The notes: generated from the letters alone by a model not told the origin. Counted from the stretch's first letter, positions 18,745 through 28,737 are shown. The stretch: DNA of 64,000 nucleotides from Limnobacter sp. SAORIC-580 (GCF_013004065.1 NZ_CP053084.1:1-64000), one strand, 5' to 3'. Translations and numbers: made by a program.

Positions 18745-21700
18745 ATGACAAATATTCACAAAGAACTGCACTTCGAAAACGAGATCTGCGCTCACCTAGT
18801 CGCTAACGGTTGGTTGCATTCAGCGAGTGACAAAGGTTACGACCGTGACCTAGCTTTGTTTCCTGAAGATCTAATCTGGTGGATTCAAGAGACTCAGCCC
18901 GAAACCTGGAATAAGGTCAAAGCCATGCACAATGGCTCGACCCAGAAGAAACTTCTGGAACGCTTGGTCAAGGTATTGACGGCGGATGGCACGCTTTCAG
19001 TGTTGCGGCATGGTTTTAAAGATGTGTCGGCCGGCCGCGTGAATCTTTGTCAGTTCAAACCTGCCACAACACTAAATGCAACCACGATTGAGAATTACGG
19101 CAAGGTGCGTTTGCGTGTCATGCAGCAAGTCCACTATTCCACCAGCAACAACAACTCGATCGATTTGGTGTTCTTCGTCAATGGAGTTCCGGTTGCCACT
19201 TCGGAACTGAAAACCGACTTCACACAGTCGATTGAAGACGCTGTGAAGCAGTACAAGTTTGACCGGCTCCCCAAGGACAAATCGACCAAGAAGGAAGAGC
19301 CGCTTCTTGCTTTCAAACGTGGAGCGTTGGTGCACTTCGCCGTTAGCACTGAAGAAGTGCAGATGACCACGAAACTGGATGGGGTGAACACTCGCTTCTT
19401 GCCTTTCAATTTGGGCGATAACGGCGGCAAGGGAAATCCTGAAAACCCCAACGGTTTTAAGACAGCGTACTTCTGGGAATACGTGCTTCAGCGGGATAAC
19501 TTCTTGGACATTCTCGGGCGCTTCATGCACCTGGAAAGCGTCGATAAGATCGACAAGAAGACGGGTAAGCGGGTCACAAAAACCGCCATGATCTTCCCGA
19601 GGTTTCACCAGTTTGATGCTGTGTCCAAACTTATTGCCACCGCGAAGGTGGAAGGTGCCGGCCACAGGTATTTGACCCAGCACTCCGCTGGGTCTGGTAA
19701 AACGAACACGATTGCCTGGACTGCCCACCAGTTATCAAGCCTTCATGGTGCAGATAACAAAAAGGTCTTCGATAGCGTAATCGTGGTGACCGACCGCACT
19801 GTCTTGGACAGTCAGCTACAGGATGCGATTTACCAGTTTGAGCACAAGCAAGGTTTGGTGAAATGCATCAAATCTGAAATGGGTGAATCGAAATCGGCTC
19901 AGCTTGCCCAAGCCTTAATCAGCAACACGCCGATCATTATTGTCACCATTCAGACCTTCCCCTTTGTGATCGAAGCCCTGGCCAGTGCAAATATGGCAGG
20001 GAAAAAGTACGCGATTATTGCGGACGAGGCGCATACATCCCAGTCTGGAGCTGTGGCCAATAAGGTAAAGAACGTGCTGTCGCCTGCGGAAAAGCAGGAA
20101 TTGGAAGACGGTGGCGAGATCGACATCGAAGCCATGTTGGAAGCTGAAATGGCTTCCAGAGCCCAGCCTAAAAACATCAGCTACTTTGCCTTCACCGCCA
20201 CACCGAAGTCCAAGACTATGGAGCTTTTTGGGCGGCCAGATGCCGATGGCAAACCAGCACCATTTCACCTGTACACCATGCAGCAGGCCATTGAAGAGGG
20301 CTTCATTCTTGATGTACTGAAAAATTACACCCCCTACAAGCTGGCCTTCAAGATCGCCCATGATGGCCAAGATTACGACTCCGAAACCGTAGACCGCAGC
20401 AAGGCTCTCAAAAGCTTGATGAAGTGGGTTCGGCTGCACCCTTATAACATTGCACAAAAGGTTGAGGTGATCGTTGAGCACTTCAAGGCAAACGTGGCTT
20501 GGCGTTTGGATGGCAAAGCCAAGGCCATGGTGGTGACCGGCTCCCGCAAAGAAGCCGTGCGCTACAAGGCGGCGATTGACAAATACATCACCAAAAAGGT
20601 CTCTGAGGATAAGACCTACCAGGGCCTTCAGGCCATGGTGGCGTTCTCGGGAACTGTGATTGATTCAGAAACTGGGCCTGGTGAATTTACTGAATACAAC
20701 CTGAACCCAGGGTTGAATGGCCGAGATTTGCGCGATGCGTTCGATGAGGACGACTACCAGGTCATGATTGTGGCCAACAAATTCCAGACCGGCTTTGACC
20801 AACCCTTGTTGGTTTCTATGTACGTGGACAAAAAGCTCTCGGGCGTGGCCGCGGTGCAAACCCTCTCTCGCTTAAACCGCACCTATCCTGGTAAAGACGT
20901 CACCTTCGTTTTGGACTTTGTGAATGACCCCAGTGAGATTCTGGAGTCGTTTGCACCCTATTACCGCGCAGCACAGTTGTCTGAGGTGTCGGATCCCAAC
21001 GTGATCTTTGATTTGCAATCCAAATTGGATGCTGCGCAGATTTACACCAACCAGGAAGTTGAAAACCTGGTTGAGGTGCTTCTGAAAAAGCCAACGCAGG
21101 CGGCCGTAAGCCGCTGCCTGCAGCCGGCGCAAAGCAGATTCAAAGACGGACTGAAGGCGGCCAGAGCAAGTGATGATTCTCTGGAAGTTGAAAAACTGGA
21201 AACCTTCAAAAAGAACGTTGGCTCGTTTGTGCGTGCCTATGATTTCTTAAGCCAGATCATCAATTACTCGGACACCGAGCTTGAGAAGCGCAGCATGTTT
21301 TTGCGCTTGCTGCAGCGTCTGCTGGTCGTGGAAATTGATGATGAAGAGATTGACCTTGAGGGCATTGAGCTGACCCACTATCAGCTTCGCAACAAGGGTA
21401 AACAAGACATCCCACTTGCTAAAACGGAAGGCTCAGTTCTTTACCCCGCAATACTGGACTTGGGAACGACCAAGACACTGGAAGAGAAAGAACGTGTGTA
21501 CTGGAACGAGATCATCGACAAGGTGAATAAGCTGTTCGAAGGTGATCAGCTGACCGATGCCGACGCCATCGCCGTGTTCAACCATGTGGCGGACAAGATG
21601 ACTGAAAACGAAGCGCTGAAGGAACAAGCCACAGCTAACACTGAGCAGCAGTTTGGCGCCAGCCCTGATTACAAGAAGGTGATGAACGATGCTTTTATTG

Positions 21701-21840
21701 CGTGCTTTGAGAACCACCAAAGCATCATTCAGCAGCTATTGACCAATGACAGGGTGAAGGATCAGTTTGCGGAGCTGTTGTTGCCACATGTGTATGGGAA
21801 GTTGACGCGACCACAACAACCGGCGTCTGATAAATATTGA
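18745..21840 (+). CDS. hsdR: Type I restriction-modification restriction subunit HsdR
   Basis: HsdR supplies the ATP-driven translocase and nuclease. The 1031-residue protein has an N-terminal PD-(D/E)XK nuclease domain (about 1-270, with the ELK triad member in TSELKTDF near 155), then a superfamily 2 helicase with Walker A SAGSGKT near 314-320, DEAH near 427 and motif III FTATPKSKT near 480. The C-terminal helical region (about 850-1031) binds HsdM/HsdS. The start ATG lies 14 bp after the hsdS stop. No frameshift is seen, so the restriction side appears intact. Confidence 0.96.
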   Translation: MTNIHKELHFENEICAHLVANGWLHSASDKGYDRDLALFPEDLIWWIQETQPETWNKVKAMHNGSTQKKLLERLVKVLTADGTLSVLRHGFKDVSAGRVNLCQFKPATTLNATTIENYGKVRLRVMQQVHYSTSNNNSIDLVFFVNGVPVATSELKTDFTQSIEDAVKQYKFDRLPKDKSTKKEEPLLAFKRGALVHFAVSTEEVQMTTKLDGVNTRFLPFNLGDNGGKGNPENPNGFKTAYFWEYVLQRDNFLDILGRFMHLESVDKIDKKTGKRVTKTAMIFPRFHQFDAVSKLIATAKVEGAGHRYLTQHSAGSGKTNTIAWTAHQLSSLHGADNKKVFDSVIVVTDRTVLDSQLQDAIYQFEHKQGLVKCIKSEMGESKSAQLAQALISNTPIIIVTIQTFPFVIEALASANMAGKKYAIIADEAHTSQSGAVANKVKNVLSPAEKQELEDGGEIDIEAMLEAEMASRAQPKNISYFAFTATPKSKTMELFGRPDADGKPAPFHLYTMQQAIEEGFILDVLKNYTPYKLAFKIAHDGQDYDSETVDRSKALKSLMKWVRLHPYNIAQKVEVIVEHFKANVAWRLDGKAKAMVVTGSRKEAVRYKAAIDKYITKKVSEDKTYQGLQAMVAFSGTVIDSETGPGEFTEYNLNPGLNGRDLRDAFDEDDYQVMIVANKFQTGFDQPLLVSMYVDKKLSGVAAVQTLSRLNRTYPGKDVTFVLDFVNDPSEILESFAPYYRAAQLSEVSDPNVIFDLQSKLDAAQIYTNQEVENLVEVLLKKPTQAAVSRCLQPAQSRFKDGLKAARASDDSLEVEKLETFKKNVGSFVRAYDFLSQIINYSDTELEKRSMFLRLLQRLLVVEIDDEEIDLEGIELTHYQLRNKGKQDIPLAKTEGSVLYPAILDLGTTKTLEEKERVYWNEIIDKVNKLFEGDQLTDADAIAVFNHVADKMTENEALKEQATANTEQQFGASPDYKKVMNDAFIACFENHQSIIQQLLTNDRVKDQFAELLLPHVYGKLTRPQQPASDKY

Positions 21841-22136
21841 AGTTGTAAAGGCCGAACTCTCGAAATGAAATTTAGGAACCGAAGAGGTGAATGCCTTATT
21901 TAATAGCTGTGGATGATATGAAGTTGTTTTTGTAAGAATGTGGAGAGGAAGATTACCAAAATTTCACAGGTGTTATGAAGTAGGGCGAAAAAATTAGAAA
22001 TAGAGTTTTAGTTAAAGGGCGCAATCGAATTAGAAGATAAACGAAAACATGTAAAAGCTCTAGGTGGAATTTGATTGCCTTTAAACCGATTGAATAAAAA
22101 ATAAACGCTACATGATTCTAATCTTTAATATATTTG
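21841..22136. other. AT-rich spacer without a gene
   Basis: I see no credible open frame, RNA or repeat here. The base composition shifts sharply to AT-rich after hsdR, marking the beginning of a differently acquired cargo block that runs to about 30 kb. Confidence 0.6.
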
Positions 22137-22712
22137 ATGAGGGATAAAGTGATACCTGTTTATGAACAATGTTATGGACGTGGAATAGGACTTGATAGAC
22201 AGTCTTTTCAGAATCGAATTGAACAAATCGTTAAAAATAAAATGAGTGAGGGTGAAGAAAAGGCTTTCGCACTTATTTTTTATGATTTTCGAGATAAAAA
22301 TTTTAGAAAAATTCTCAAAGATAACGACGTATTCACTAAGCTTGATAGGCTGTCTGGACGAGAATTGAGCATATTCTACTTGCATTCTGGATCTGATGAG
22401 TTTATCGAGAATTTTAATAAGCAATTTATTAAAAAGCTAAACATAGTCGGCGATGTAAATTTGCCGTGTGTTGTGTTTTTCAGAACATCTAAAAAAGGTT
22501 TGGTAGATATATCAATTGCCAGTATTTATAGCGAAAAGATAACTCACGGATTTCAGGAGCTTTATGAAATAATAAGAAGCTATGTAAGCGCCACTCCACT
22601 TCAAGCTGAACCAAAACATATTAAGTGGATCAAGAGTTCGATTAAATTCTTATCGCTAGAGTCGATGAAGGTCCTTATTTCCGAGTTTTTGAAGAATCTA
22701 GTGAGTTATTAA
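22137..22712 (+). CDS. Hypothetical protein in the AT-rich defence-like block
   Basis: An unrecognised 191-residue protein. ATG 22137 is used rather than the adjoining TTG. The sequence has a helical N-terminus (QSFQNRIEQIVKNKMSEGEE), a central alternating strand-helix part (RELSIFYLHSG, then NLPCVVFFRTSKKG) with a thioredoxin-like flavour but no CxxC, and a helical C-terminus. It precedes the NACHT gene by 181 bp in the same direction with the same low GC, so the two may form one defence unit. No catalytic residues can be named. Confidence 0.55.
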   Translation: MRDKVIPVYEQCYGRGIGLDRQSFQNRIEQIVKNKMSEGEEKAFALIFYDFRDKNFRKILKDNDVFTKLDRLSGRELSIFYLHSGSDEFIENFNKQFIKKLNIVGDVNLPCVVFFRTSKKGLVDISIASIYSEKITHGFQELYEIIRSYVSATPLQAEPKHIKWIKSSIKFLSLESMKVLISEFLKNLVSY

Positions 22713-22893
22713 ATTAATGGGCTTTGGATTTTGAGTAAATGAGAATTATATATGATATTTACCATTTACTAAATACAATAATACATTGTTTTCCGATTAT
22801 GCGTCTATTCTAATTAAAAAATTCATACAAAGGATTTAGTTTCGATCAATTAGCGGATGTTTTTGATATTTGATAAATTTATTGAAACTGAAG

Positions 22894-24891
22894 ATGGATT
22901 ATTTAGTTGAACAAAGAACAGGAAACCAAATATTGAATGACATTACACAATTGTTTACGTGGACACAAAACTTAATAGGACTTGACAAAGGCGAGTTACT
23001 ACTTAAGTGGAGTTTTCTTTCGGGGCTATTTGGTTTAGTGGTAGCTATTATTGGAGTTTATTATGCAAGAGCTTCAGTTCGACAATCGACTAAGTTAGAG
23101 GAAGTGCAGCAAGTTAGGTTCGGTTTCACATATATCGATAGAGAAGAATGTGGCATTGCGTTACAGCATTACATAGAGCCGGATTGTTCTAGTGTTGATC
23201 CTTCTTGTGAAGATGACCTCCGAGCACTCATTCCCTCGCGTCAGTCCGTACGTCACTTTTTCGAGGGTGTTCTAAGCCCACAGTCGAAGTATAAACACAT
23301 CATTGTTCTTGCAGAGACGGGAATGGGTAAGACTTCTTTGCTCTATAACTTACTGTGGCAAAACTATAAGTTAAGACCGAGTAAGCGACGGCAAATTCTA
23401 TATATCCCTTTGGGACGACCTGGGGTTCTAGATAAGATTTCCGGTGTCAAAGATAAGACAGAAACCATTTTGCTGTTGGATGCGTTTGATGAAGATACAG
23501 AGGCAATACTTGATCACCATGAACGTATGGTGAGCTTGATGAAAGCGGCAGGAGATTTCAAACGAGTGGTAATAACTTGTAGAACTCAGTTTTTTACTCG
23601 TGACGAAGAAATACCGAAAGAATCTGGTGTTGTAAAAATTGCTCCAAGAGAGGCTGGCGATGCGGGCGTTTACTTAATATACAAAACTTATCTTGCTCCC
23701 TTTGATCGTGCACAAATTAAAAAATGGATTAGAAAAAGATTTGGAATATTGAGAGTATTTGCTAGATATCAGGCAAGTTCCTTAATTGAAAAAATTCCTG
23801 AACTTGCAGTGAGACCCTTCTTACTTACAGCTCTTCCAGATCTTATAAGAGATCGTGAGAAGGTGGATAACATCTTCGAGCTCTACGGTTACATGTTGAA
23901 AAAATGGTTTGAGCGGGAGGCAAGATGGATTGAGCCGTCTAAGCTTGAAGAGTTCTCTCACAATGTAGCTGTAGATATCTACGTAAATCGTGAAAAAAGA
24001 AAAGCTGAAAGGCTACCGTTCGAAGAACTTCAGCAGCATTTTAACGTTTCGGTGCCAGCAGATGGATGGAAGTTTAAAAGTCGCTCGTTACTAAACAGAG
24101 ATAGTGAAGGAAACTTCAAATTTGCACATAGATCCATAATGGAATATGTCTTTGTCGATGCATATTTGCGAGGAAATTTGAAATGTCTTGAGGTACCGTG
24201 GACAGAGTTCATGGTCGAACTGTTTTGGAAGGCTGTCCTATCCTCGCAAAATAATCGAGGGAATGTAGAAGGGATGAGAGAGTCTATTTTCATCAGTGAA
24301 GATCTTCGCACCGCGGGTATCCTGCGAGAGGGCTTAAGAATCGGATCGCTTCGTGATTGGGACAGTGATCTCAGTATGAACAAACCAAGTTTTTCAGATC
24401 AGTATTCAGGGTTATTTATTCGTATCGGTGTGGTCAATGACACCCTTATTATTTGCGATTTATTGAAAAATCGAGTTTATGCGTTCTTAATTGGTAATGC
24501 TTCTGAAGACTCTAAAGTCTTCGCTGTCAATAGGGTCGAGGCAGAATCTCTCGCATCAAAATGGTCGCAAGGTAATCATTTCGGTATAAGTGGCTGGCAA
24601 ATAGTGCCTGATAATGAGCTTAAACGCCTATTTAGATTCCCTTCTATACGCAACCGATTTGGGGCGTTCGGTATACGTCTGTGGGTTCGTTTGAATGGGA
24701 ATAATCTTGCCGTTTTGAACATAGATGGGCAGGGTGTGCAGGATGAGATCGTTCAGATTCCTACTTGGAAAGACCGTTTGAACTCAAATCCTTCTGCTCG
24801 TAATGTAGATATCAGCGCTGTCATGGTGCAAGTTGTAGATGCTGATGCCGAAGCATTTTATTTTAGATCGATGCGCCAAGGTTACGATTGA
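22894..24891 (+). CDS. Membrane-anchored NACHT-type STAND NTPase
   Basis: STAND NTPases of the NACHT group are sensor-switch proteins, many of them anti-phage. The protein (665 residues from ATG 22894; a TTG at 22870 would add 8) has a transmembrane helix at about 37-58 (SFLSGLFGLVVAIIGVYY), then the NTPase: Walker A ETGMGKTS near 141-148, Walker B ILLLDAFDED near 192-201, and a sensor segment RVVITCRTQFF. A winged-helix-like FAHRSIMEYVFVDAYL segment follows near 410. The C-terminal about 200 residues carry no repeat I recognise and are the likely sensor or effector. It is flanked by other accessory genes of equally low GC. Confidence 0.85.
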   Translation: MDYLVEQRTGNQILNDITQLFTWTQNLIGLDKGELLLKWSFLSGLFGLVVAIIGVYYARASVRQSTKLEEVQQVRFGFTYIDREECGIALQHYIEPDCSSVDPSCEDDLRALIPSRQSVRHFFEGVLSPQSKYKHIIVLAETGMGKTSLLYNLLWQNYKLRPSKRRQILYIPLGRPGVLDKISGVKDKTETILLLDAFDEDTEAILDHHERMVSLMKAAGDFKRVVITCRTQFFTRDEEIPKESGVVKIAPREAGDAGVYLIYKTYLAPFDRAQIKKWIRKRFGILRVFARYQASSLIEKIPELAVRPFLLTALPDLIRDREKVDNIFELYGYMLKKWFEREARWIEPSKLEEFSHNVAVDIYVNREKRKAERLPFEELQQHFNVSVPADGWKFKSRSLLNRDSEGNFKFAHRSIMEYVFVDAYLRGNLKCLEVPWTEFMVELFWKAVLSSQNNRGNVEGMRESIFISEDLRTAGILREGLRIGSLRDWDSDLSMNKPSFSDQYSGLFIRIGVVNDTLIICDLLKNRVYAFLIGNASEDSKVFAVNRVEAESLASKWSQGNHFGISGWQIVPDNELKRLFRFPSIRNRFGAFGIRLWVRLNGNNLAVLNIDGQGVQDEIVQIPTWKDRLNSNPSARNVDISAVMVQVVDADAEAFYFRSMRQGYD

Positions 24892-25343
24892 CCCCACCGT
24901 GCTGGTATCCGACCCCATTCTTGATGCGCCGTTCGAAGAAGGACATTACGGCTATAGATGGTAGCGGTTTTTGCGAAATCTGAGCTCTACACTTTTGGCA
25001 ACGCAGTTGACTGGGCCACGACTTGTGTGGAATTTGTGACACGCATGGTACAAATAAATATTGGCAACAAAAAAGGTTGGGGTTGGTATCCCTATTTAAT
25101 ATAAGCAAGTGTTGAGTGAGTTGCCAGACGCGCCAGTAGTTCCTCGTTGGGTAGAGATATCGAAGCAATACTGCGCCATCTAGGATTGTTGTTTGATGAG
25201 TAAATACTTTTTCGAGTGAATGAAAAAATGAGAAAGCTTAAGAAAGGGCTGTGTACCAATCGGACTGACAGGGTGTGATTCTTGTTAAGCAGAGAAATTT
25301 AAATATGAATCAAAAAATCTAATTTATTTAGAAAAATAAAAAA
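24892..25343. other. Spacer with possible gene debris
   Basis: No convincing gene. In one frame just after the NACHT stop the sequence reads DPILDAPFEEGHYGYRW before a TAG. This recalls the N-terminal 'NPxxNSPFEEP' segment of a family of large DEAD-box restriction-type helicases, so it may be a remnant. A separate 48-codon open frame at 24958-25104 has no recognisable product. The last 100 bp are strongly AT-rich and probably hold the promoter of the next gene. Confidence 0.4.
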
Positions 25344-26243
25344 ATGATAAAAAATATCAAAAATCTTATACCAGAGGATATTGTAAATACATATAAATCT
25401 CTTAGCTCCCTGCGTCAATCAAATGAAGAGTGGATCTACGAGTTTGTTAGTGACGAGGACTTTCAGAGGATCGGTAATCAAGACTTGTCGCAAGCCGCAG
25501 AAATTTATTGGAAAGAAATGCTTGCCAGAGTGCATATCGTTTGTTTGGTATCTTCATTCAAAACATTACGATAGATTGAGGCGCTAGACTCAGCATGTGA
25601 TAACTATTATGGGTTTTGTACTTCTTTACGCGGTCTCATAGAATCTTGTGCGGATACTTTCTATACATTGAGATCGACTCCGCTTACCTTAGCAAAAGAC
25701 TTTTTAATTATTAAAAAGCAAATTGAGCGAACGTCAAATCTGTATACAACACATGGTGAGCTGGAAAGTAGCCTGCTTCACTATCTTCAAGCTACTAAAT
25801 TAAAACCAAGAGAAAAAGAAAAATATCCTGACTCATTCAACGCTAAGTCTGTGAAGAAGTATTTGACTTCAATGGATAATGATCGATTAGTGAATTTATA
25901 TGAAATACTTTGTGGAATTTCACACCCTTCATACGAATCAACTCAAATATTTCTTTTTCTCCACGAGGGTAAAACTATAGTTTGTAATGATAGTTTTGAA
26001 TTAGAAAAAAAGCTCATAAAAAATCTCATTGAAATATATGCACCATCTTTATCTTTTATGATAAGGGTATATATGAATAATTTATTATCAGTCCTTTTAA
26101 TTTTAAATGAGTTTGAAGATGATAATTTATTGATTTATATTGAAGATGAGTGGGATTTTAAAGAAACTGAAGTATGGAAAGAGGTTCAGCGTTACATCGA
26201 TCAATCTAATTTGCAATATAAAAATGGCGATTATAACATTTAG
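25344..26243 (+). pseudogene. Hypothetical defence-island protein broken by an internal amber codon
   Basis: A 299-codon reading frame is interrupted only by TAG at 25572-25574; the frame continues unshifted on both sides. Before the stop it reads VHIVCLVSSFKTLR and after it IEALDSACDNYYGFCTSLRG, then LIESCADTFYTL. In proteins of this type the interrupted place looks like 'R-W-IE', so one change of TGG to TAG would explain it. The downstream part could be translated from TTG 25668, but the simplest reading is a recent nonsense mutation. Base composition is very AT-rich. Function is unknown. Confidence 0.75.
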
Positions 26244-26308
26244 ATGTGTTTCGCAATTGGGCCACATAGTTTTAACATTTTGATAACCAAATCAACGGTG
26301 ATTTTTTG

Positions 26309-27139
26309 ATGACTCTTCCGATTACTGAAACAATTATTGCTGCTATTGCTCAGCTAGTTGACGATTCAAAGTCTAACGGAGAGTATAGAGAGCCCTCACA
26401 TTCTGATATCGGATTTTATGTAGAGCGCACGCAGCTCACGGAAGCTGACCCGAAGGCAAATGGGCAGTCAGTAGGTAAGGCAAAGAGAGTCAGAGCAATT
26501 TTATCTTGGGCAATAGATAACAACTCCTTGGCGGGTTCAAAGCTCATTGAGTTGTTGATGTCCAAGGTAAGGGCCTCGGGCGGCTTTAGGCAGCAATCCG
26601 TCAATTTTGTAGGTAATGAGGCAATTGATAATGCTATTGCTGCGTTTTCGACGGAGGGATTTGAATTGGCCAGGGATGGCGAAATTCGCCCTCGAGTTCT
26701 TGAAAACCTGCGAGGAAAAGATTTAACGGATGCATTGAGGGCCTACTCCCGACGTGCCCAAAAAGGGGCTCATGATGCTGCGCTGTTATCGGGAACAGGT
26801 AAAGACTTACTTGAAGCAACTGCTGCGCATGTGATCCAAGTAAAATACGGAGCTTACCCAATGGGTGCTAATTTTCAAGGATTACTGGGCCAAGCTTATA
26901 TGGCACTGGGACTAACTGTTCCCGAGCAGCCTCCCCAGCCAGGAGAACCTCCTATCAAAGCACTTGAACGCTCGTTGTTTCAATCAGCTTGTGCAATAAA
27001 TAAGTTACGAAATAAAGAAGGTACGGGCCATGGGAGGCCATGGCTGCCGAGCCTATCTTTGACCGAAGCAACTGCGGCAATCGAGTTAGTAGGTACCATC
27101 TCCGGCTTTCTTCTCGCGAGACTGGATGAGGATTATTGA
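26309..27139 (+). CDS. Abortive infection (Abi-C domain) family protein
   Basis: The C-terminal part (about 140-270) carries the Abi_C-type pattern: GTGKDLLEATAAHVIQVKYG, then FQGLLGQAYMALGL and the signature NKLRNKEGTGHGRP, ending with a helix EATAAIELVGTISGFLLAR. The N-terminal half (about 1-130) is an unassigned helical domain. Total length is 276 residues from ATG 26309, which I prefer to the adjacent TTG. Abi_C proteins are found in phage-exclusion loci, and the neighbours here are also accessory. GC is higher than that of the preceding gene, so it may have a different origin. Confidence 0.8.
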   Translation: MTLPITETIIAAIAQLVDDSKSNGEYREPSHSDIGFYVERTQLTEADPKANGQSVGKAKRVRAILSWAIDNNSLAGSKLIELLMSKVRASGGFRQQSVNFVGNEAIDNAIAAFSTEGFELARDGEIRPRVLENLRGKDLTDALRAYSRRAQKGAHDAALLSGTGKDLLEATAAHVIQVKYGAYPMGANFQGLLGQAYMALGLTVPEQPPQPGEPPIKALERSLFQSACAINKLRNKEGTGHGRPWLPSLSLTEATAAIELVGTISGFLLARLDEDY

Positions 27140-27494
27140 ATGGCTTTTGAACTTACTATGTAAATGAAATTTGGAGTCGGTGTTCATTTCTAAGGCTGCT
27201 ACAAATGAGTCAAGTCTTGAGTCTGCTATCTGCCTACCGCATAGTGTTTTTTTTGGGAGATGATTCCCGTACTAGTAGTCGAACATTGGGCGTCAAGGTG
27301 AGATTGAATGAGGAACAGCGGGAAGCTGGCTCGCCTGATGCTCTAGATTTTTGTTCCATTCTGGGGGGTAAATGAGTGTTTCAAAGATGTTCAGCCTGTG
27401 CTTTCTCGGTGAGGCGACCTAGTTTGAGTTTCACTCCTCAACTTGCTAAAAGATGCTTTAAAGCCTAGCTTAGGTCAGTAAAGAGGAAAAAATG
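27140..27494. other. Spacer without a gene
   Basis: No open frame of credible length, no repeat and no structured element that I can defend. The promoter of the candidate small RNA begins at its right edge. Confidence 0.55.
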
Positions 27495-27522
27495 TTGACT
27501 CTTGGCTTGAAATTGCTATACT
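27495..27522 (+). promoter_or_regulatory. Promoter of the candidate small RNA
   Basis: TTGACT (27495-27500), a 16-bp spacer and TATACT (27517-27522) make a strong sigma-70 promoter. No protein-coding frame starts downstream before the terminator, which ends about 115 nt later. Confidence 0.65.
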
Positions 27523-27528
27523 AATCAC

Positions 27529-27644
27529 AACACGTCCTTAGGCCGATGAAATGGACGCCTTCCAGCAATTGCTGGTTCTGCTAAGCGGGTAATAGAGTTC
27601 GGACGCCCAAAGGGAAGCCTAAAAAGCTTCCCTTTAATTTTTTC
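27529..27644 (+). ncRNA. Candidate structured small RNA of about 115 nt
   Basis: Between a strong promoter and an intrinsic terminator lies a segment with no open frame but clear pairing potential. CGTCC (27533-27537) pairs with GGACG (27553-27557). CCAGCAATTGCTGG (27562-27575) is a perfect hairpin. A second GGACG at 27601 could compete for the first arm. I do not recognise the family. It could be a regulatory RNA of the cargo or the antisense component of a small control circuit. Confidence 0.5.
27609..27644. terminator. Bidirectional intrinsic terminator
   Basis: AAAGGGAAGC (27609-27618) and GCTTCCCTTT (27626-27635) form a perfect 10-bp stem with a 7-nt A-rich loop, followed by a T run (27638-27643). 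The right arm overlaps the stop codon of the minus-strand gene 27634-28269, so the hairpin can serve both directions. Confidence 0.8.
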
Positions 27645-28269
27645 TAAACTTAGATTCCAGTTTTGCAATTGATTCGGCACACATAGCAGCTACATAAACC
27701 TGCGAACCACGATTCGGTTTGAACTCCTTGATGTAGGCAGACTGCACATACATCCTAAATTTTTTCGGATTGTCGTTAGCCGATTTACTAATCATCTGTA
27801 GATCGAAATAGATGACATAGTATTTTTTAGAGCCGCCCCCTTCAATCTCACATACCATAGCGTTATCACCATTAGTCAGATACACATGACGTTTTCCGTT
27901 TGCTGCCTCATTAACTAAGGTAGACACAAATTTTGACTTCTCGTAACGCAACGGACAAAAAACCCTTAGATGTTCACCTTTGTCGAGCCAGAAGAGATCG
28001 CTATCATTCAATTGCGAAGGGTTTTGATTAGAAAAAGTTTCAGTTGTAACATGACAATCGAATATGACGACAAGCTCAAAATTTAAAGCTGGATATAAAC
28101 CAGGTTTTTCAGGTTTATTGACAGCTATGGAAATAGGTTTTAGATGAGTAAAGTCATAATTCTTACCTAAGTATTCAATCTCTGTATCCCATTGATTTTG
28201 ACTCTTAAGACTTACGACTTCTCTCTTCTTTAAGCAATAAAACTTTCGGCTTGAAGCTTTCTTAGGCAT
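27634..28269 (-). CDS. Hypothetical protein
   Basis: An unrecognised 211-residue soluble protein without signal peptide or membrane segment. It begins with a Lys/Arg-rich stretch (MPKKASSRKFYCLKKREVVS) and is then mostly beta-rich. One region, KKYYVIYFDLQMIS followed by KKFRMYVQSAYIKE, looks like a conserved strand-helix motif shared by many accessory-genome proteins of unknown function. It ends in the bidirectional terminator and starts next to a long AT-rich spacer that must contain its promoter. Low GC fits the surrounding cargo block. Confidence 0.6.
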   Translation of the reverse strand: MPKKASSRKFYCLKKREVVSLKSQNQWDTEIEYLGKNYDFTHLKPISIAVNKPEKPGLYPALNFELVVIFDCHVTTETFSNQNPSQLNDSDLFWLDKGEHLRVFCPLRYEKSKFVSTLVNEAANGKRHVYLTNGDNAMVCEIEGGGSKKYYVIYFDLQMISKSANDNPKKFRMYVQSAYIKEFKPNRGSQVYVAAMCAESIAKLESKFRKN

Positions 28270-28737
28270 TATATAAATCTTAATATTTTACACATTTGGT
28301 TGGCTGTAAGTGGGGTAATGAATAATTATAAAGATGTCTATTTGATCAAATATTGTTGATTTTAATTTTATTTTTAATAAAATTTTTTAATCGAAACTAC
28401 CGTAAAAGAAGTTTCTATATTGTACTATTTGTCATTAAGTTTTATTTAATTATTTTTTTATGACTTTGTTGAATAAAACATGAGATAATGTTTACTAATT
28501 TGTGTTTAATTGTTTTTATTTATGTTGGTAGCGATCTCACAGGTCCTTCCATGCGGATCAAACTTCTACATAAATTATATATCTGTTTTGCTTGATGAAC
28601 TTTTCAAACTCGAGTGAATTCTCCGAAAGATGCAGGTTGGTTGCAGAGTATGTATGGTGCTCTCCTGGAAGAGTCTAAGACAGGGTATCGTTTGAATAGA
28701 AATTGTGCTCGCTCCCTACTTCAAAAGCTCGCTTTAA
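28270..28737. other. Very AT-rich spacer
   Basis: The stretch is dominated by A/T runs and holds no credible gene. A half-site resembling the palindromic operator (TTTGTCATTA near 28429) is visible but lacks its second arm. An open frame at 28614-28811 runs antisense into the next gene and is not supported. Confidence 0.5.
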
